A stretch of DNA of 64,000 nucleotides, from assembly GCF_933775445.1 (NCBI RefSeq), contig NC_065878.1, positions 18,488,395-18,552,394 on the forward strand. Reading direction: 5' to 3'. A program made the position numbers and the translations under genes. Under the pieces are notes generated by a model. That model saw nothing but the letters and a program-made list of their open reading frames with translations. It did not search any database and had not been told where the DNA came from. The stretch comes from Argentina anserina (taxonomy: Eukaryota; Streptophyta; Magnoliopsida; Rosales; Rosaceae). Position 1 is the stretch's first letter; the number at the start of each line of letters is the position of its first letter. Shown here piece by piece: positions 60,519 to 64,000 of the stretch.

Positions 60519-60846
60519 CATTGCTCAAACCTCAGCTGAAACAGTCCTATCTGAAATTCATCACACAAACAATGAGAGACCACATCAGTAAAACCCTAAA
60601 CCAAATAAGACCAAAGCCAAACCAAAAACCACAAAGCCAATCTATTACTACTGAAACAGCAAAGCTAGAAAACAAACATGAACTTAAATCAGAAGCGTGA
60701 ATCTTTAAACGGCGTAGAGAAATAGCTCGATTCGGAACCTAGCAGTTAGATTTAACGATACAAGAGAATTGGAGTTGAAGGACGAAGGAGTACCTGAGGT
60801 GAAAGAGGAGAGTAGGGCTTCAAAGTGGAGAGTATCCTTTATATAG
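60519..60846 (-). promoter_or_regulatory. Promoter and spliced leader, possibly orphaned
   Basis: On the - strand: TATA box CTATATAAAGG (60836-60846), a pyrimidine-rich leader with GCCCTA, a donor CAG/GTACTCC near 60794, an acceptor TTTCAG near 60536, then ATGGCTCCTAAAG before a GTACCT donor (ATG 60519-60521). This is the build of plant ribosomal-protein genes (MAPK... start with a leader intron), but no further coding exon follows. It may be a broken gene start or may now serve the DUF674 gene 330 bases downstream. Confidence 0.35.
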
Positions 60847-61050
60847 CTGCTCTCTCTCTTTTGTCTTGGTAAAGCCCTTGCTTTTATGGGCTGCTGCTTT
60901 CTCTTTTTTATTCTGGGTCGGGCCCGTGTTTTGCTATTGTCACGTTTTTTCCCCGTTTTTCATGAAAAAATTTCGTCGAGAAGTATACAAAAATAATTTA
61001 AAACTTCAATAACTTGAAAAAAACTTCGATTCAAGGATCATGGATGTCTT

Positions 61051-62536
61051 TAGGGCTGGACTCGGTGTTAACGGTTCAGTTTATGAGCACTAACTAATAA
61101 TCGACACCGAACTTTCGGTTTCATGTTATTTAAAGGGTTAATTCCTCCTATGGTACCTAAAGTATGACTACTTGAACAATTTGGTACTTGATGTATGAAA
61201 ACGGACAATTTGGTACCTGAAGTTCTCATTTGTAAGCCATTTTAGTACCTCTATCAATTTTGATCATATTTTTAGGGTTATTTTCGTCATTCTAGCCCTA
61301 AAATCATTAAATTCACATTTTTCTTCATTTCTTCCTATAATTGACTTTTTTTTAGATAATTAAATTGATATATCTACTCCACTTAGCATCTACTTCGCAT
61401 AAATCGAATTTTTTTTCTTAATATACTTATTGTATCCTAATTATTTTTTACAAAGGAAATAAATTGTCCTTATGCAATTGTAAATTTTTAATAAAATATA
61501 TTTTTTAAATTACTTATAATTAAAATTAATTTAGATTAATAGCTACATTATGAAAAATTATATACGTAAATCATCACATATACTAAATGGATGAGTTATC
61601 AAATTTTTAGTGATAATTTAGAGGCAATTTGAAGGTATTATGAAAAAATAAAATAAAGTAGAGATAGAATGACAGAAATAACCCTGAAAATATAGTCAAA
61701 ATTGACATAAGTACCAAAATGGCCTAAATTTGATAACTTTAGGTACCAAATTGTCCGTTTTCATACATTAGGTACCAAATTGTCCAAGTAGTCAAACATT
61801 AGGTACCATAGAAGGAATTTACCCTTATTTAAAACTGAAACTGAAAAATATATATAGAAACTGCGGTGTCGGTTAACCTATAATTCAGTTCGGTTTTGGT
61901 TTTATTTCGGTTACACAATCTAATATCCTTATTGACATTTCATACTTAATTAATGAAAATAAAAAAAATAAAAGTGAAGGAGTAAGCTACAAATTCAATA
62001 CTTTAATTAAGTTACATTCACCAAATAAATAATTAAGAACTCAAATATTAACTAAACAAATGTATTATGTTTTGCTGAAACACAAAAAGTTAACCAAAAT
62101 AAACATTAAACCTCATAACTTCATCATCACCAGATGTTCAGACTTGTCTTAACATGAGGGTTAGTTGACAAAACTCTCAAGTATTACATTAGATCTCTGC
62201 ATGCATGATTGTACACATACAAAAATTAAAATCACATATTACCTTATACAAACCCACATATCTCTGCATGTATATATTTATTACCAAATCTATTCTTTGC
62301 ATAAGCACCAGATTATATATGTTCACCAAATACAAGTTATAACCTTACCTCTTAATTCTCGGTTCGGTTCGGCTTCCACCGGTTTTTGGAAAGCATGAAA
62401 CTGATAACCGGCACCAATTGCTCGGTTCGGTTTCTGACATCGACACGGCGATTCCATCCGGTTCCGGTTTATCGGCTTTGACGCAGTTTGGTTATAGCCG
62501 ATTTCAGTTTTTTCGGTGTCAGAAAGTCCAGCCCTA
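61051..62536. mobile_element. hAT-like element carrying a nested MITE
   Basis: Left end TAGGGCTGGACTCGGTGT, right end inverted (...GTCCAGCCCTA, to 62536). Both ends carry CGGTT/CGGTGTC subterminal repeats. An imperfect 8-bp target duplication is seen (GATGTCTT / AATGCCTT, 6 of 8). No transposase. A 690-bp MITE is inserted in its left part. Related in style to the element at 32863. Confidence 0.65.
61135..61824. mobile_element. MULE-type MITE, 690 bp, nested in the hAT element
   Basis: Inverted repeats of about 130 bp (left GGGTTAATTCCTCCTATGGT..., right the inverse, ending GGAATTTACCC). A perfect 9-bp target duplication TTATTTAAA (61126-61134 and 61825-61833). Internal repeats of the type GGACAATTTGGTACC occur in both arms. 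No coding capacity. Confidence 0.9.
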
Positions 62537-63355
62537 ATGCCTTCAGGCGCGGATTTAGGACATAGGTTGGGTGGGGTTGAGCCCAACTGAGAATTTTGGG
62601 ACAAAAACAAATCTAAGTATAAGCATTTTTTTAAGTACTACATTAATACTCTCACAATCTCTCTATCATTTCCGATCTATTACTCTCGGTCTCTCACTTA
62701 CTCTATCAAGTTCAACTGCTTACTGTTGCACATCCTCCAATTTCTCTATCAAAGTCTCTCCTCCCTAGCTCCCTCTCAGCATCATCAATTGATTTAATTC
62801 TACTTCTTCTTATTTCTCTGGTTTAACAGACTATAAGCTTATACAATAGATTATTTTCAATTGAGTTTTATTATTTCATTTATTTGATTTGATTTTTTTT
62901 TAAATTTGTTTCTAATCTTGGAGGATGGATAGAGACAAGCATGAAGTGACTAATCAAACAATGGTGTATTGGTTTCAAATACTAAATTGGGAATTTAATT
63001 ATGCTTTCTGGTATGAACTCTAAGCTATGTAGCACGGACACGTGCAACACCACACGTATTGCGTGTCCGACACAGACACGGACATGATACGCCTCAGATA
63101 CGCTCAAATACACCGGACACGCATATGCTTGTTTAGATACGTTTCGGACACGCGTATCCTTGCTTGGATACAATCTGAACATGCACATGCAATAAAATCA
63201 CAAAATTGCACATAGTGTGATTCGAACCTTGGTTACTCCAAGGAGATGTGAACTCCTTAGTCATTCCTCCTGAATTGATTTTGTGTATATTGATGCACAT
63301 TTTAATAGATATAGCTATCAAAATAGTTTAAAATTTATATTAATAAAAATAATTT
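62537..63355. other. Spacer with CGGACACG-rich patch
   Basis: No gene. At about 63020-63175 the motif CGGACACG/CGTGTCCG occurs several times in both orientations, the look of a subterminal zone of a decayed transposon. Confidence 0.4.
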
Positions 63356-64000
63356 GGCAAAAATGACAATTTACATTCCAAACTTTGTCATAATTATCAG
63401 TTTGCACCCCGAATTTGCATTTGAGTCAATTTGTCTCATAAACTTAGTAACAATTGTTGATTTGCACCAATCCGTTAAATTTAATGTTTTTCAGCCAATT
63501 TTAAGTCACATGTCATGCATTTAAGTGGCAATATTGTCATTGTATATTTATTCATATTTAATAGTGAAATAAATTAATAAAATCACTTAAGAGAAACACT
63601 TGCTACTATATATTTTTATTTTTTTCGAAACATGTTATTGATTTATATATTTATTATTTTACGTGATATGGTATGTTAAAAGATATTAGAAAAATATAAA
63701 TAAATAAATATAAAATTAAAAATAAATTTGTACATATAAAACTATATATATGTATATATATATATACACACAACACACTGTATTTGAATGAGTGCGTATG
63801 TTGAATATATAATTCGAAATAGGGTTATGTATGTAGAAAAAAAATGTAAATAAATAATTTGATTAAAAAATCCTCATTTTAAATAATTTTTTAAGAAGTT
63901 AGAAACAGTGACAAAGTTTTTAAGAAAAATATAAATATAAATGACAATATTACCCCTCATGTGCATGACATGTGACACAAAATTAGATAGAAACAGTTAA
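63356..64000. mobile_element. Second copy of the 55-kb MITE family, inverted, cut by window edge
   Basis: The left end GGCAAAAATGACAATTTACA and the following GTTTGCACCCCGAATTTGCA are a diverged copy of the MITE TIR at 55371. The inside (about 63530-64000) is the reverse complement of 55560-56230. It lacks both nested LTRs. The right TIR lies outside the window. Confidence 0.8.

Noticed and set aside
60530..60580. C/D snoRNA-like boxes (TGATGA ... CTGA) on the - strand
   Set aside because: The boxes are only about 30 bases apart, too close for a normal C/D snoRNA.
63200..63290. tRNA-like TTCGAACC motif near 63220
   Set aside because: No cloverleaf arms could be folded around it by eye; it looks like repeat DNA.
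1..64000. CRISPR arrays, bacterial operons or phage modules
   Set aside because: Spliced plant genes and plant transposons fill the window; no spaced short repeats of CRISPR type were seen.

Overview
This window is nuclear DNA from a eudicot plant. Its genes have many introns with GT..AG junctions, it carries TIR-NBS-LRR immune receptors (a class absent from grasses), and it is rich in plant transposons. Rosaceae is my best guess from the look of the receptors and the repeats, but that is inference.

Layout. (1) 1-17.7 kb is a tandem cluster of three TIR-NB-ARC-LRR (TNL) genes on the + strand. The first is cut by the left edge but otherwise open. The second is a pseudogene with stops, frameshifts and an internal duplication, and a 5.29-kb Ty1/copia element sits in its LRR exon (141-bp LTRs, 5-bp target duplication). 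The third is intact, five exons and 1112 aa. (2) 19.7-31.6 kb holds two housekeeping transporters on the - strand. One is a SULTR4-type vacuolar sulfate transporter (17 exons, 699 aa) and the other an MTP11-type manganese CDF transporter (6 exons, 393 aa). (3) 32.8-35.6 kb is intergenic DNA with a 901-bp hAT-like element and a TRIM array with three LTRs. (4) 36.7-41.9 kb is a beta-N-acetylhexosaminidase (HEXO1-like, 15 exons including a 17-bp microexon, 535 aa), + strand. (5) 44.4-47.6 kb is MAP kinase phosphatase 1 (MKP1, 2 coding exons, 849 aa), + strand. (6) 48.1-60.2 kb is an eroded DUF674/WAT1 neighbourhood. It has a DUF674 gene truncated by a rearranged copia element, an endogenous pararetrovirus (Caulimoviridae) remnant, a MULE-type MITE holding two solo LTRs, a DUF674 relic, a WAT1 pseudogene and one intact DUF674 gene on the - strand. 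(7) 60.5-64 kb has an orphan promoter/leader on the - strand, a hAT-like element with a 690-bp MULE-type MITE nested in it, and a second, inverted copy of the 55-kb MITE family running off the right edge.

The exon models of the five complete multi-exon genes, and of the visible part of the truncated first TNL, were checked by summing exon lengths and phases. Every one closes on a multiple of three. The genes do not form a pathway. The TNL cluster shows birth-and-death evolution by tandem duplication; MKP1 is a negative regulator of stress MAP kinases; SULTR4, MTP11 and HEXO1 are endomembrane or vacuolar functions. I found no convincing new gene system. The least ordinary features are nested or chimeric transposons, the pararetrovirus fragment, and a changed MHD motif in the intact TNL.
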